Shown in pieces: positions 5,609 to 6,105 of a stretch of 6,105 nucleotides of DNA; position 1 is the stretch's first letter; every line of letters begins with the position of its first letter. The notes beneath the pieces are model-generated. The model did no database searches, was not told the DNA's origin, and saw nothing but the letters and a program-made list of their open reading frames with translations. This DNA comes from Nitrosomonadaceae bacterium. Its GTDB lineage: Bacteria; Pseudomonadota; Gammaproteobacteria; Burkholderiales; Usitatibacteraceae. Where the stretch lies: NCBI GenBank assembly GCA_021300055.1, contig JAJTHU010000356.1, positions 1 to 6,105 of the forward strand. The letters are read 5' to 3'. A program made the position numbers and the translations under genes.

Positions 5609-6105
5609 TCAGATGACGGCGGCAGGGTACGAACCCAACACCTTCACATAGCCGGCGATTTTGCGTAGCTCCAACAGTGCCTCGGCGACAGCGGGATCTT
5701 GCTGATGCCCTTCGATATCGACGAAGAACAAATAATCCCAAACCGCGATTTTTGACGGGCGCGATTCGAACTTCGACATCGACACGCCCCGATTGGCAAA
5801 CGGTGTGAGCATCTCGTACACCGCACCGGCACGGTTGGCCGCTGAGAGCACAAGCGAAGTTTTGTCTTTGCCCGTCGGCGTTGGTTTTGGTTCGTAGTTA
5901 CCGAGCACCAAGAAGCGCGTGGTGTTGTTGGGTTCGTCCTCGATGTTGGAGGCCAACAGCGTCAGACCGTAATGCGCCGCGGCCATTTCCCCTGCAACCG
6001 CCGCGGTGAAAGGCTCATTCGCCGCGCGGCGCGCCGCTTCGGCGTTCGACGCCACGGCAATACGTTCGGCGTTCGGCAAATGGGTATTCAGCCACTCGTG
6101 ACACT
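5609..6105 (-). CDS. pheA: chorismate mutase/prephenate dehydratase (P-protein), C-terminal part
   Basis: The reading frame is open to the right edge and 164 C-terminal residues are present, starting CHEWLNTHLPNAERIAV; the full protein is usually about 360 residues. The end of the prephenate dehydratase domain is recognisable by NTTRF (5926-5912), whose Thr-Arg-Phe is the catalytic TRF motif. It is followed from about 5863 by a C-terminal ACT domain with NRAGAVYEML and the ESRP motif (5767-5756), then VWDYLFFVDIEGH. Together these form the phenylalanine-binding site that gives feedback inhibition in the family. The enzyme turns prephenate into phenylpyruvate; the N-terminal chorismate mutase domain expected for a P-protein lies outside the window, so its presence is inferred from gene context. 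The TTG at 6079-6077 is an internal Leu codon, not a start. The stop is TGA at 5611-5609, and hisC follows after 116 nt. Confidence 0.95.
   Translation of the reverse strand, partial: CHEWLNTHLPNAERIAVASNAEAARRAANEPFTAAVAGEMAAAHYGLTLLASNIEDEPNNTTRFLVLGNYEPKPTPTGKDKTSLVLSAANRAGAVYEMLTPFANRGVSMSKFESRPSKIAVWDYLFFVDIEGHQQDPAVAEALLELRKIAGYVKVLGSYPAAVI

Noticed and set aside
1..6105. Novel defence, mobile or other undescribed multi-gene system
   Set aside because: Every long coding stretch belongs to a well-known housekeeping family in its usual order. No transposase, integrase, direct repeats, CRISPR-like spacing or orphan gene is present in either strand.

Overview
The window is a stretch of bacterial chromosome carrying six genes, all on the minus strand. 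Read in the direction of transcription (right to left) the order is pheA (3' end only), hisC (hisC2 type), tyrA, aroA, cmk, rpsA (5' part only). This is the conserved aromatic-amino-acid supraoperon known from beta- and gammaproteobacteria, normally serC-pheA-hisC-tyrA-aroA-cmk-rpsA-ihfB. The moderately high GC content, the separate (unfused) tyrA and aroA genes, and the protein details (NAGTAFRP in AroA, QYSFAVY in HisC, the S1 N-terminus) suggest a betaproteobacterium, probably of the Burkholderiales. That placement is an inference from memory of family sequences, not from a search.

Layout. 6105-5609: C-terminal part of the chorismate mutase/prephenate dehydratase (P-protein), open at the right edge. 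5608-5493: 116-nt spacer. 5492-4386: histidinol-phosphate/aromatic aminotransferase. 4385-4289: 97-nt spacer. 4288-3383: prephenate dehydrogenase. 3383-2082: EPSP synthase, whose GTG start shares a base with the tyrA stop (TAGTG). 2080-1412: cytidylate kinase, one base after the aroA stop. 1411-1232: 180-nt rpsA leader rich in possible RNA structure. 1231-1: ribosomal protein S1, open at the left edge and ending inside its fifth S1 domain.

How the genes work together. AroA makes EPSP, the precursor of chorismate. PheA turns chorismate into prephenate and then phenylpyruvate, while TyrA turns prephenate into 4-hydroxyphenylpyruvate. The hisC2-type aminotransferase is well placed to transaminate these keto acids to Phe and Tyr as well as, or instead of, acting in histidine synthesis. 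cmk and rpsA link the aromatic genes to CMP recycling and translation.

No mobile element, CRISPR array, tRNA, phage gene or unknown gene is visible, and I found no new biological system. The two points most worth a second look are regulatory. One is a 60-nt AT-rich, rare-codon island inside cmk that also contains a promoter-like sequence facing rpsA. The other is the rpsA leader, where an 8-nt element beside the weak ribosome-binding site is perfectly complementary to a sequence just after the cmk stop, with several hairpins and a U8 tract between them.
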